Source of the DNA: Vitrella brassicaformis
Taxonomy: Eukaryota; Sar; Vitrellaceae
Length of the DNA stretch: 42,980 nucleotides
Direction: 5' to 3'
Assembly (NCBI GenBank): GCA_001179505.1
Contig: CDMY01000611.1
Location: 1 to 42,980 of the forward strand
The notes beneath the pieces were generated by a model. It was not told where the DNA came from, did not search any database, and saw only the letters and a program-made list of their open reading frames with translations. Below are positions 1-13,000 of this stretch, in pieces. The position numbers were made by a program, and so were the translations under genes. Within the stretch, counting starts at the first letter, position 1, and every line of letters begins with the position of its first letter.

Positions 1-1060
1 CCAGTGTGTGTGTGTGCGCGGTGCACGCACATACAGGGGCACCTTTTTGCACGTAAATAGACTGAGAGCAATCCTTGCCAGAGCAATGTACGCAGCAGAT
101 ATTATCACACCTGCCAACGCGAGACACATACATTCGCGCACGTGTCGCTCGCGTGCAATTGTGCGTATACCAATGGTGCTAAACAGCTTGTCCATGTTAA
201 GGGGTGTGCCATCTGCACACACATCGACACACACAGACAACCCCCTTCCCCCCACCCACCCCCCACCACAGCCACATAGATACCTTTGAGCATACGCAGC
301 ACGCGCACACGGGGAGCATTAACCTGCACACAATACGCACGCACACCCACCAAAGATATCTTGTGTTGTCTTCTCGCACATGCGTACATTTCTCAGCAGT
401 AGGTGCACAGCGTATGACAGCACCCAGTAGACGAAGAATATCGCCAGCAGTATGAAGGGGCTCGCCAGCTCAAATACGTACCTGCCCACACACACACACA
501 TTTCTGCAGATGGACGATGTGTGTATACGGACCGTCTCTCGAATGTGTTGACGCCGATGCACGAGATGCGTATAAAGGAAAAGTCCAGGAGAAAGACGTT
601 CAGGTACCGGAAATATGCCGAGAAAGACAGCGGCCTGCACGTGTGTACACATCCCCTCTCTCTCTCTCTCTCTGTGCTTGGGTATGGGTGTCTCTCCATC
701 GTACCATTGCACGGCATAGGAGTTGTAAGCGACGCCCAGCTGCTGTATGAAGTTGAGCGTGAGCCCCAGAGACAGAGACACGATCGAAGTCACAGTCGTA
801 CGCCTGCACACACGTACGCGTGTCTCTCTGCGTGTGCGTGTCTGTGTGTGGCTTGGTACGCGGTGAATTGCGAGTTGATGGCGACGTAGAAGGCGCCGCA
901 CAAGAGGGTGACCGCAAAGAGGAACAGCAGGGGCGTCGTATACCCTGCACCCACACACCCACACGTCTGCGTGCCGCGTGTGTATGCATTCGTACAAACC
1001 ATTGGTCGTGTTGCACTCTGTGCACGGCCCTGCACACACACAAATGGCACTCATGAATGT
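1..1060 (-). CDS. C-terminal multi-pass membrane region (gene runs off the window)
   Basis: After a last Cys-rich piece ('GPCTECNTTNGLYEC', about 1000-1045) the exons become hydrophobic: 'FLFAVTLLCGAFYVAINS' (about 860-935), 'LNFIQQLGVAYNSYAVQW' (about 705-765), 'YLNVFLLDFSFIRISCIGV' (about 550-610) and 'FILLAIFFVYWVLSYAVHLL' (about 390-460). A further likely exon near 110-200 gives 'MDKLFSTIGIRTIA'. At least three membrane helices are visible and more must lie beyond base 1. Alveolate GCC2/GCC3 proteins commonly end in such a multi-helix module, so a receptor or channel-like role at a membrane is plausible but not shown. Confidence 0.6.
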
Positions 1061-4000
1061 CCATCTTGCACACATACCGGTGTTTTGGGCGTCGACGGAT
1101 CCCCGTTTGCACACCCCGCATGCACGGCCCTCTCGATTGGCCGCACACGTGTCAGCCAGGCCACCTACACACACACATAGACAAAAAGAGGGAGAAAGAG
1201 GTGGCTGCAGGTACATGACTTAATAGACGGGTGTGAGGCACCCACCTGGGCAAGCACCGATTGGCTCGCATTGGTATATCTCGTAGCCATTAAAAGCCGC
1301 CTGTGTGTGTCAGTCAATTCATGGATTGATGGATGGTATGTATGTATATGATCTGTGCGGGCAGACTGGTGCGTACCACGTCTCTTTCTGAAATGGGTGA
1401 CGCCCAGTAGCCCGACAAGACGAGAGGCAGCTGCACGGGCGCCGGTACACACACACAAGTGGGTGGCCGTATGTGCACGGTGCATACCTCTTTTCCCCCA
1501 GTGCAGTTGTGTCCATCCCCCTCTCGGCACGTCACACACTGCTCAGTCTCCCTGCACACACACAACACCCAACAAACCCCTGGGTGCTTGCGTTTTCAAC
1601 AGGATGTCTTACCGACCGGTTGAAGTACTGCCCCTCGTCACATGTACACTCCGCCACATCAATCGCGCCATCGCGTGTGGTGGTGAGTGTGGGGGGGCAG
1701 TCAGTGCATTGAGGTGACCGGCCGACTGACGGCTGGTAAGAGCCCTGTTCGCACCGCGTGCAGAGGCCGGTGACCTCGTTGAATGAGTAACCTTTCTGCA
1801 TACATACAATACGCAGAGAGAGGGAGAGAGAGGTAGGCGTGTGCAATGCGCGAGAGAGGGGGGGAGGGAGGAGGGTTACCATGCACAGGCATTGGTCGAT
1901 GCTGGTGGCGTTCTCGGCTGTGGCGCGGCCTTCCCCCGGACACTGATCGCAACCCTGTCAGCGGATGCATGCACTTATACATGCACGCATACGCGTTTGT
2001 GTGTGTCCGTGTGTGTGTGTGTGTGTGTATACGCGATTGGCGGCTTCTTGTTTGTAGGACCCGCTAGGGCACGACACACAACGAGACAGATCGGGTGAGG
2101 GCGATCGACCGGGTGAGCAGACACACTGGACGCCGCCTCGACCTCCTTCTAATAACTTCTGTACAAATCTACTCACACACAGAAAGACATGCTCTTCGAA
2201 GGCAACATGCTCACAATGTGTGTGTAGATATGTACCCCTTTTCTTGGTCACATATGCAGTCTGTGGCGTCAGTGGATGCTTCGCTAAGCGTGATGGTTGA
2301 CCCGTCACTCGTGCATGGCGTGCAGGTCGTGTTGCCTGGAGGGCCACACAGAGACATGCACGTGCTGATGGTCGTATGTGTTGGTCAATGTGCTTTTGGT
2401 AGTGATGGTGGTGGTGGTGGTGGGTGCTGTGCACACCAGCTTGTGTCTTGTAGAAGCCGACTGGACACGGTGCACATCTATCTTGATTCCCAGAAATGGC
2501 ATACCCTTTCGCACAGACCTGCATACACACAGACGCATTTTGTATGATACATGCGCATCTCTATGTGTGTGGAATTAACTCCGTCTGTCTGTGCATCCCT
2601 CACACATTCATCTCGCTCCCGCGCCCCGGCGTTCTCGATCGTCATGTTGGTGGGACAGCGCAGACGGTCGTTGCCTTCAGGGCAGTAGAAGCCGGGCGTG
2701 CACCTGTGCATGCACATGGAAAAGAACGCCGCTTCTTTGCGGGAATGTGTGCTTGTGTGCTCAGACGTGCCTTATGCATGTGTCGTTGTTGCCGTCTTGA
2801 TCGAGGAAGTATCCGCTCACACACACGCACATTGCCTCGCTCGACGCGCCAGGTGTGTGCGTCGTTCTGAAAAAACACACGGTGAGGGGGACAGAGGATG
2901 AACGCCCTGAGTGGGTGGATGGCTACCTGAATGCGCCACATGAGCCACAGGCGCTGTCGCTCACAGAGGACTTGTACAGACTCTGCAGGCGCGTACATTT
3001 GTGTGTTGAGGTGCATGTCTGGGTGTGCGACGTACCTTCGGGCACATTTCGCATCGGTCGTCCGTCAGCAGCTGATACCCAGCGTCACACTTGCACTGCA
3101 TCCATGTCGAGATACACACGCACCCGTAAATGGATGGATGGATGGACGCATGTATATATGTACACACATGCCGACCTCTCTCTGCGACTGTGCGCCCTCT
3201 GTTTCTGTTGAGCGGTTTGCCGCACACGGCGTGCAATTGTACAGACCTGCACGCGTATGGATGGATGTGTTCGATTACTGTGTTTGCGTGGCGGTGTGGG
3301 TACCGTCCAGGTCGCTGCTCGTCTGCAGTCGGTATCCGCCGCGAGAGCAGGGCTCACACGAAGTGCCATTGGCAGAGGCACGCATCCCTACACACACCAC
3401 CGAACGCACAAATGCACTTGTGGATGTACGCCTTTGTGTGGTGCAGGGATACATACCAGCAGGGCATCCGACGAAGAGAGACACGCTCGTGTTGGTGGAG
3501 CCCTCTATATTGTAAGCGGACACAGTGTACCTGCACACACACACACACACACGGGAGGCCATCCGTGTCTCCCTGGTTGCATGCACATACGTACGTCTCC
3601 AGGGGGGCCGCTTTGCCTGGGGTGCCCTCGATGATGCCGCGATCGCTGATGCGCAGACCTATTTGTGTGCACACAGACTTGTGGAGAGATTGGAAACATG
3701 TGGATGTGTGTACCGTGTGGCAGCATTGAGTTTACAGCCCATCCCTCGAGGACGCTCTCGGTGCTGGCCAGGGTGGGCATGGCCATGAAGGGCGCGTTCA
3801 GGGGGATGTACTGCGACGGCTGCGGTATGCAAACAATGCACCGTTCGCCTCTGTGTGTGTGTATGGGTTGTTACTGTGTGCGTGTGGGTGGGTGTGTACT
3901 TGAATGGATGGGTAGAATAGGTTTGCAGGGGCGCCAACGACGCTGAAGACACGACCCACCTGCCAATACACACACAGAGGGGGACATCCACAGACATAAA

Positions 4001-7000
4001 AACGGCACATATCCATGCATGAAGGCCTGCGTGGATGGCTGCACACCTCTGATTGATGCGGCTTGCCAGAAGAGGGATTGACAGACCTGCAGCCAACCAA
4101 TCAACCCACCCATCCACATGACCAGCCGGGTGGATCATATGAATAGGCACACCAGCACACGTGGAACTCCCCCTGCTGCGCTATCTTGACACCCTCAAAC
4201 GCCAGAAATGTGCCGCCACCTAAAGACACACAAAGACACACACAAACACACACAATTACGCATACGCGAATACATATGTGTAAGGCCTTGTGTGCACACA
4301 CCGACCGATAGCTCGTGTGGGCGCCTGCACGATGGCCGGGTCGTTGTGTGTGGGCATGGCCGAGCAGGGGGTGGATGCGTTGACGATCACCACACCAGAG
4401 GACGGCTGCAAACCCCACCCCCCGATTGTCAGAGTGAACTCCTGCACACACACACACACACACACATACAGAGTGAGAGAGAGAGACATGTGTGTATATT
4501 TATATGGCCTTGCCTGTCCGATTCTAGCACTGAATCGGTGCGTGTCCTCTGGCCCGCTCACAATGAGACTCCCAACCTGCACACACGATTTTGCGCAAAC
4601 GTGTCACGTATACAAATAAATACACACATACATACCGTCTGTGTGAATTGTTCTGGCTGATCGCAGCTAAGGTAGCCGGCACACATGCAGATGCGATGCA
4701 CGCCTGCACGTGTGGCCACACCCAGGTCGAACGCCACTCGTGTGCGGGAAGGCGTGAGTGATGATGGGTCGGCTCTTGCTGGGTTGGTGGCGATGTCAGA
4801 CACAGAAGAGGCTGCCGGATCCCCACAACCTGCTCCCATGAATGTGCAGACACAAATGGAGGCATATTCGCGTACACACACATACAGATGCGCACGCACC
4901 TGCAAGTGTGTCGATGATGCGGATCGCGTCATTGGCAGTGAGCTCCACCCCGGTCGCACTGAGAGTGCAGTTGTAGGCGCGGACACACTCCTGCGCCGCC
5001 ATCTCTACCCACAGATACACAGACACACATATCTAGATGAACAGATCGAAGATCCGTCACATGCAAACCATCGACGCCCACAACGCGCAGAGAGCCTGTC
5101 GGCATGCTGCTCTGGCCTGCAAACAGGTATGGATCCACACAACCTTTTCTTTGCTCGTGTGCATTAGTTACATTGGTCTTGGTCATCGACTCTGCTGACG
5201 CACGCGCATAGCTGAAAGACACCTCGGGTGCTGGGCGACCCTGCACACACACAGACACACACACACACACACACACAGACATACACACACACGTCTACAT
5301 GTATGTATGTGCGCCTGTGGCAGAGATATGCGTATCCACCGGCACCGACCGAGATCGTAAGTAACACGCGTTTTGCCGCCCTGATTGACGTAGCCGAGCG
5401 GCAGATGTGACGACACAGAGGCCCCCTGCCCGCACACGGAGCCTACGAGACGGAGGAAGCTGTATGTGTGTGTATGCGCGTGTCTCTCCTACTTTCTTTT
5501 TGTCTCTCATACTGGCCGGAAGGGATGACTTGCAGTGCGTCAGGTGGTCGATCGCTCTGCTGTGTCATCTGCAGATACTCGTCGTAGCCATACCGCCAGA
5601 ACGACACACTGCAGGGCACATTCCTGCACAACAAATTAGACACACACACACACACACACACACACAGTGGGTTTGTATGTGTGTTTGCGTGTATGTGGCA
5701 GACGTGTACCGAGTGCAGTTGAATGGTGCCGTCTGCTGTTGTCCTTCTTGGTCTGTGAGGGCGTATGCGTGGCAAACCACTCGCAGAAACACCTCTTGGC
5801 TGCCGTCCACCGACACATACGCGAGAGACGGCGGCACGGCAGTGGGGAAGGCCGCTGACGCGATGAAGACACTCGTGCCGTCATCAATCTGCCATCTCCA
5901 TGTCGTCTCGTTCAGCACAACCCGCATGGCGCCATCCTGAAAACAGAAACAGGAGAGAGACACAGCAATGAAGATTTGTATGGATGCACTTACCTGTGTC
6001 GCAAAAAGCCCATTACTCTGACGGTAGTACAACGCCTCTAGCCGAGCGAAGTCACCATCAGTGGGTGTGGACGTCCCGAACTGCTCCTCATTCAACACAT
6101 GCACCGACACCACAGGACACCCCCCCAGCACCAGCAGCCTGCCCCCGCCGATCGTGTACTCAGCAGAGAGGGAACAGCCTGTCCGGGACGCGCAGTAGCA
6201 CAAACGCACCTCTCCCTCTGACACGCCAATGGCACCGAAATCGAGGCCGACGGCATCTGCTGTGAGGGAGGTGCCTCGAGCGGTTGCCAGGGGGACAGAT
6301 AGAGGGGAGCCGCACTCAGCTTCTCCATCTGTGAGCATCGCTCTGTGTCCTTCATCGAGACCGATCCCGGTCAGCACCACAGAGCACTCACGTTCCTGCC
6401 CAGATAGGCATATCGCATCCACATAGAGCCGCACACCTCTTATCTGCAACTCTCCCACAATGCGTGGAGGGTCGAACAGACAACTCTCCCCGTTGTCAAA
6501 GCAGAAACACACATCGAAGATGCCAGGCTGTGAAGGCACCCCGAGGTCAAAGGCGAGGGAGTCGATCAGCGTGTTTTGTGGGTCAGGCACGGCGGAAGAC
6601 GACACGTGAACCGCCTTGGCAAAGAGAGAGGGGAAGGGCGAGCACTCTGGCTGCTCAGATGAGGGCAGGGACACGGCCACGGCGTCTAGGCTGCCTGAAA
6701 GGAATGTCCCTGAGACGTCGAATCGGCAGGTCTGCCCGACGGAACACCTAAACTGGTGGTTCTCCTCTGCCAGTTTAACCACATAAAACGTCCCAAGCTC
6801 CTTTCTGTAAGCCGTGAAGGTGTCGCAGTCACCACCAGGAGCATCAGGTCCGCCTGCATAGCAGTAGCAGAGTGTGTATTCCCTGGGTGTGGCGAAGGCC
6901 TTTACATCCAGCACAACCTCGACTTGCGAGAAAGAGACGGCAGATGGAGACACGGGGTTGGCAACCAGCCCGCCGAAATAATCGAACCCGTATGTCTCAT

Positions 7001-10000
7001 CAATACACGACTCCGCCACACGCAGATTGGTGGCCTTGATGCGGTCAGCTGAGGTGAGGTCATACCCAGACACGCGGACAAGGCAGGTTTCTCCCTGCAC
7101 ACATACAGGGGGGCGGGAGAAGGCCTCTGCACCGTAGAGAGTGAGGAAAGCGATAGGACCGGCGGACGTGGGTGTGCATATGGGTCGTCTGCCGGATTTG
7201 TCGCGCCATGAAGTGTCTTCTGGGGAGAGCACCAGAAATGGAGCCATACCTGCAGACACACACATGAGACATGGCCGACCAAGCTTCCATGTCTTCAGGT
7301 TGTGTTTGTGCGGCTACCTGTGGTCTCGATGGTGACGTCAGCAGACCACCCCTGCTCACAAGGGAAGGTCCCTCCGCCCTCCAGCCCGCCATACCCACCA
7401 TATTGCCCTTCCCCTGTTTCCCCTCCACTCGTGAAGGAAAACTCTACTGCAAACGAGACACGTCTCTCCCCTGCCTGCCTGTCCGTGAACAGCACTTCCT
7501 GCTGTGCATCGAAAAACCGCACGGTTGTAAAACCATCATTGACGTGCACAGACGCGTGCGCATGGAAGACAGTGCGTGTGCCGAAAGATGGGGCCACGTG
7601 CAGAGGGCCGACCGAGTCGACCAGTGCGTTGAAAACCGTGCCATTCCCCCACTGCACGAAAATGGTGGCGTTGTGGCGCAGGACACCCTCACTCTCACCG
7701 CCCACACACATGACGACAGCATGGAAGCGGGCGAAGGCGATCAAAGAGGGGTGGGCAAAGGGAAAAGGCAAAGGGTAGACAAGCCCACCCCCATCAGTGC
7801 ACGTGTCTGCACCCGTCTCTCCCAGAACGATCCTCTCTTCCCAGCCCATTTTCATCTCAATCGGCCCAACATGACACACAGAGGTGTCGGTGTTGGTGCA
7901 CGCAAACTCGTCTCGCCACGGAAAGGCCGTAGGCAGCTCTGACCGATTGGATGGGCGGAAGACCACCAAGGGGTCCCTCCACCTCTCTCCCAACTCTGTC
8001 GCATAGCAGACGACGCCAATCTCCTCATTTGTGCTGCTCTTGCCACCATCGAACGGGATAAAAATATCCGCACCCTCGGCATCAGAGAGGGTGAGAGACA
8101 CGCCTTGTTGCGTGATGGTGGATGGGGAGATTGATGGAAGGGCGGATAGCGGAAGTGAGAGGCAGGAGACGGCCATGGGTGGTCGGTCCGTGCGGATGCG
8201 GGCGGACGGGGGGAGGGCGAGAGAGGGGAGCTCGATGGTCAACACGGGGGGAAAGCCGTCTGCAGGAAGGGAAAGAGAGAGGCACAGAGCCCCCAGCATG
8301 GTGTCTGTGTGTGGTGCGTGTGTTGGTACCTTCATTTCGACAGGCGATGCTCACGTATTCCGTCCACTGCTGTGCGTCATTCCTCCAACCTACACTCGCA
8401 TGCGGGCCATTCTCATCACCGATCTGCTCCACCAGACACGATCCCCCACCCCCACTGTCCTTGTCTCGGACACACCACTTGCCCTCTCCTTCGCCGAAGA
8501 CCATCTCGTACTGGCCTTTGGTGTACACACGGGTGTCTGTTGTGAGTGTGTACGTGCCGTCCAGCTGTGGGTTTGAGAAGCCGTAGGTCCACAGATAGGG
8601 ACAGAGCAGCGGGGAGGGACATTGCGTGCTGGAGGTGGGTGAGGGAGCTGGGCAGGCGGAAGAGCTGCAGGTACGTTTGTGCAGAGACAAAGAAACACAC
8701 GTGTGTCTCTGGATGGTTTTGTGTGTGTGTCGGCTTACTTGGTCCAGAAGTTGGTGCACGCATGACACGAATCGACGAAAGACCTGAGAGAGACACACAC
8801 TTACACTTGTGCATCGGTATTGGCCGCCCACCTTTCGTCGCAGCAGTCGTTGCCATCGAATGAAAACGACTTGAACAGGCACACGTCGTCACACACGCCG
8901 TCGCCAATCATATACGGATGGCACAGCACTGCACAGACACACAGATGGATGCCCATGGACGTGCGCACGTCCACGCATGCACGGACACAAACATACCAGG
9001 TCTGTTCAATCTGCAGAGCCCACAGCTCTCCTGGCAGTTGGTCAAAGCCTCTCTTGCATGGGGACATTCGTAGCACCTAGAGGGATCGGCTGCAAACCTG
9101 CATGATGTGTGCTTGGATGGACGCATAGACGCTTCCATTCATTCTGCGTTTCTGGGTACCATTCGCACGTGTGGCCAGTCGTAGCATCGACCCAGTCGTG
9201 GACATCCCCACACTCGGGCACTGATCACACCCATACACAAGGTGCATACAACGACAGGAATATGCGTTTTCTTCCTCTCTACCGAATAGGAACTCCTCGG
9301 AGTTTGACGCACGGCTGGGCAGGCCGTTTGCATCGACAACTCCCGTGCCCTCTCGTATGTGTATCGACACTCTTGTGTATGCCAGTGCCTGTCATGCCCA
9401 CACACAAACAGACACAGACGGAAGATGCACACCTCCCTGTGTATGTACGTTACGTGGATCTCGATGGCATATCGCCTCCGTGAGTTGGCGAATGGCTCGA
9501 TGGAGACGATACTGCCATTCTCCAAAGCCACAGACGATTCAGTGAAATTCTGCGCACCCACAAACAGCACTGTTGCGTGTGGGCAGCTGGCAGCTGGTTC
9601 ACTTGCTTTGTCACGCACATAAACGGCCTCGTTGTAAGTGACGTTGATGCGTATTGGGTACTCGTCGGTGATGGACTGACCAAGGGGAGCGATCGAGGGT
9701 ACTGGAGGAGTGGTGTCTGCATGGATACAAGAATAGACACATGTGTGTACGCCTCTGCGTGTGTGTGGCGCACCCACCATTCCACCAAGAGACACGTGCT
9801 GATGGGGCTGAGACAGACAGACAGACAGACAAAGATGCGTGTGTGGCGGACGTACGTGGATGGATGGATGGATGAATGGATGCACACATATCATACCTTT
9901 GATCCACAGCTTGACTTCGTTGACGTACGCCACTTCACCCGTGGCCTTCAACAACGGGCCGGGGATCGCTGCACACACCCACAGATGGATGGATGGATGG

Positions 10001-13000
10001 ATGTGTCTGCGTGGACAGATATATGTACCTGTCAGCTCAGAATGTCCAACCACGTATGCCCTCTCGTCTGCAGAGCCCAACATCACAAGGGATCGGTTGT
10101 CGCCCATCTGCATGGATGACAGATGCGTGCATCACTTGTTTACGGGAGAATATGTGTGTGTGTGTGTGTGTGCGTGTGCGTGTGTATATACCTGCAGGCC
10201 ACCAAAAACATATTCCGTGCTGCTGTCATGCTGGACACTTTGCGCGTCTTGTGCAAAGGGGGGTGAGGACTGCCGCCACGTGAGGGAATCGAACTCCTGA
10301 TTACACATGACGTGTGAGTGTATGTGTCTCCGTGTATGTGTGTGTGTGCGTACTGTATTAGGCCATTCCATCAGGAATGTGTAGACGCCCGTCTGCTCGT
10401 CCCGCAAATGCTCCCAATCCACAGTGTCCATCTGCGAGAATACCCGAGGGCAGCACGTGTCGATGTCTATCTGCGCACACCCAGCCACCCGCACAGAAAC
10501 AAGACACGTGGTTACGCTCACAGATGCATGTGCGTCTTTGCGTGCGCAAGTACGTATTCAGTTGGCCACAGTGAGGGCGCGATCTGATGCGCCAGCAGAA
10601 GCCACTCAGCTGCACAAACAGATAGACATGTATATGTGTGGGTATGTGTGGGTGCATTGTACGATGGGGCACGGCCGAATCAGCACAGCAGGAGATGCCA
10701 TAAGCCTGAATGGGTGGCAAACACATTACAGACATCCATGGCGTGCACTTATGCACAGATGGGAACCCACCGTGCTGCTGGTGTCGATTGGCGCGTATTC
10801 TCTCTCCGCGAAGGTGTGTATGTGAGTGTGGTTGCAGTGGGTGAGCGTCCACTGCTCTGCCTGCATGCTGCACTCACACCGGTGGGCATTCCATATGTGT
10901 ATGTGTAGGTATCCAAGCGTGCCTCGTGTTGACAAAGCAAGTGCTCATGAATCCGCCGTTGGTCGTCATGCTGACACGCGCGCACACACGTACGTGTGCA
11001 CCACAGCCCACAGCTCCATGTATATCTGTATGTTGGGGGTACTTGAACTGCAGCTCGTCGAACGAGCACAGCCTCGCCCCCCTCTGCTGGCAGAGAGACA
11101 CACCCTCCTCGTAAGTATCTGCACACACAAAGGAGTGTGTGTCTCTGTTTCTCTCTCCGCCCAATGTCGGTCGGTGCACACGTACATGTGGTGTCTGTCC
11201 GATTGGCATCGTCCGCCCGCTGCTCTAGTTCTGCACACGAGCGAAGAGACGCTGACACGAATGAGACACATACACGAAAGATGGAGGTCACAAAGGGGTG
11301 TGTGTGTGTATGTGTGTATACTGACTAATGTGGGGTGTGCCGTCAGCGCAGCACATGTGGTGGGCCGTGTCGCTCTCTGCCGATGAGCACTCCATCTGCA
11401 CACCTGACCGATGATTGATCGATGGACACACACAGACACACACACGGACAATACACTTCTGCGTCTTCCGTACCGGTCCACTGTACGCGCAGATGGCCGC
11501 CATTTGTGCACTGCTCGTCCGTCCACACAAATGCGTCGGTTGGCAAACTGTATGCGCAAAGGCGTGCGTGTGGGTCTCTGTATGCGTGTAGATGGATTGA
11601 GGGGCTTGCCTGCACGCGACGGCCGTCTGAATCGCCGAGCCACGAATGACATCTGTTTTCGTAAGTACATGAACGAATGTGTGTGCATGTAGGTCGTGTG
11701 GGAACCTTCGTGAGTGCACAGTCGTGCGCCCATCTCTGTGCACATCTGCAGGGAGGCTGCGTGGGTCAGCGGCCTGCATACACCCTCACACAGGAGACGT
11801 CCATCCATCCAACCCTACCTGGTTCCCTGTGTGTGCCCTTGGTACGCACGTGTCGCATTGGTCGGTGTGTGAGCACACGTGAGCGTTGTAAAGAGAGAAA
11901 GGCCATCTCAGCTGCGCACACGAGTTGGCCGATCCTGCACACATATGATGCATCCATCCGTGTGTGTGAGACGTGTGTGTCTCATTACTTTGGATGCGAT
12001 CGACCATGGAAAAGACTCTGACGGCCTTGACGCGCAGCGATCCACTGCCTTCATACCTGTAAGGGTGGGTGGACACATGTGTGCATTTCCGTGTCCGTGT
12101 GTGCACGTATACCTGATGCCGATTGTCTGTTCGTTTCTCTCTGCATCGACCGTCACGCTCACGGGTGGCGTCCTGCGTACATACACATCCACCAGATCGG
12201 TATGCACGGCTATGTGCGCGCCTTACCAGTGCCATTCTGATGTGTCTCCATCTCCGCTTGTGTGTGTGACGTAGGGAACCGATTTCATTGGCTCATCCTG
12301 TGCACACACCCAAACGCACACCGCTGTAGATGTGTGTACTTGTGTGCGCACGTATCATTGCACGGACGCGCACCTGGTACACAATCGTTGCTGGTGCCGC
12401 CAGATTGTCCACAAGGAATGAGACAGACACGCGAGAAGGGTTGCAATATGACAAAGAGAAGATCAGGTCGCTCAGGTCGCTGCACACACACAGAGAAAGA
12501 ATTGAATACTTGCGTGTGTGTGGGGTGTCTGCACCTTCATATGTTTGTACGTACGTGTTTTGTGTGAGAGTGGCGACAGTCTGTCCGCTATGTGTGGCCG
12601 ACTTGCTGACAGGCAGGTCACCCACACACTCCTGAGCTGCACGCATTCGGACACACGCATATGGTGGGGGGTGGGGGAAGACACACAATGAGATACGCAA
12701 TGCACGTCCGCACGTACCATTGAAGAGATCCACTGTGTTGGATTCTCTGTTGCGAACACAGCCATTACAATCGTCAACAGCACTCGATATCACACCTACA
12801 CACAGACACACAGAGCAAAGTGCATCTCTGGAGGCAGCAAGACATGCATGCGCAGACACAGACGTACCTTCCTGTATGCGTATTTCCACATCGCCGAGAG
12901 ACAGTGCCCTCAGCGTGACACTGAAATACGTGTGCTGGCCAGAGATGTCCTGCACAATGCAGTTGTCGAGCAATGAGGCATCGAAAATGCGATAGCCATC

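Noticed and set aside
8265-8300. A second signal peptide start (MLGALCLSLSLP) inside the giant gene
   Set aside because: The ctctctctttcccttcctgcag string is the pyrimidine tract and acceptor of the intron before the exon starting at 8259.
10283-10305. On the minus strand gagttcgattccc looks like a tRNA T arm
   Set aside because: It encodes part of the ectodomain (EFDSL) and no cloverleaf fits around it.
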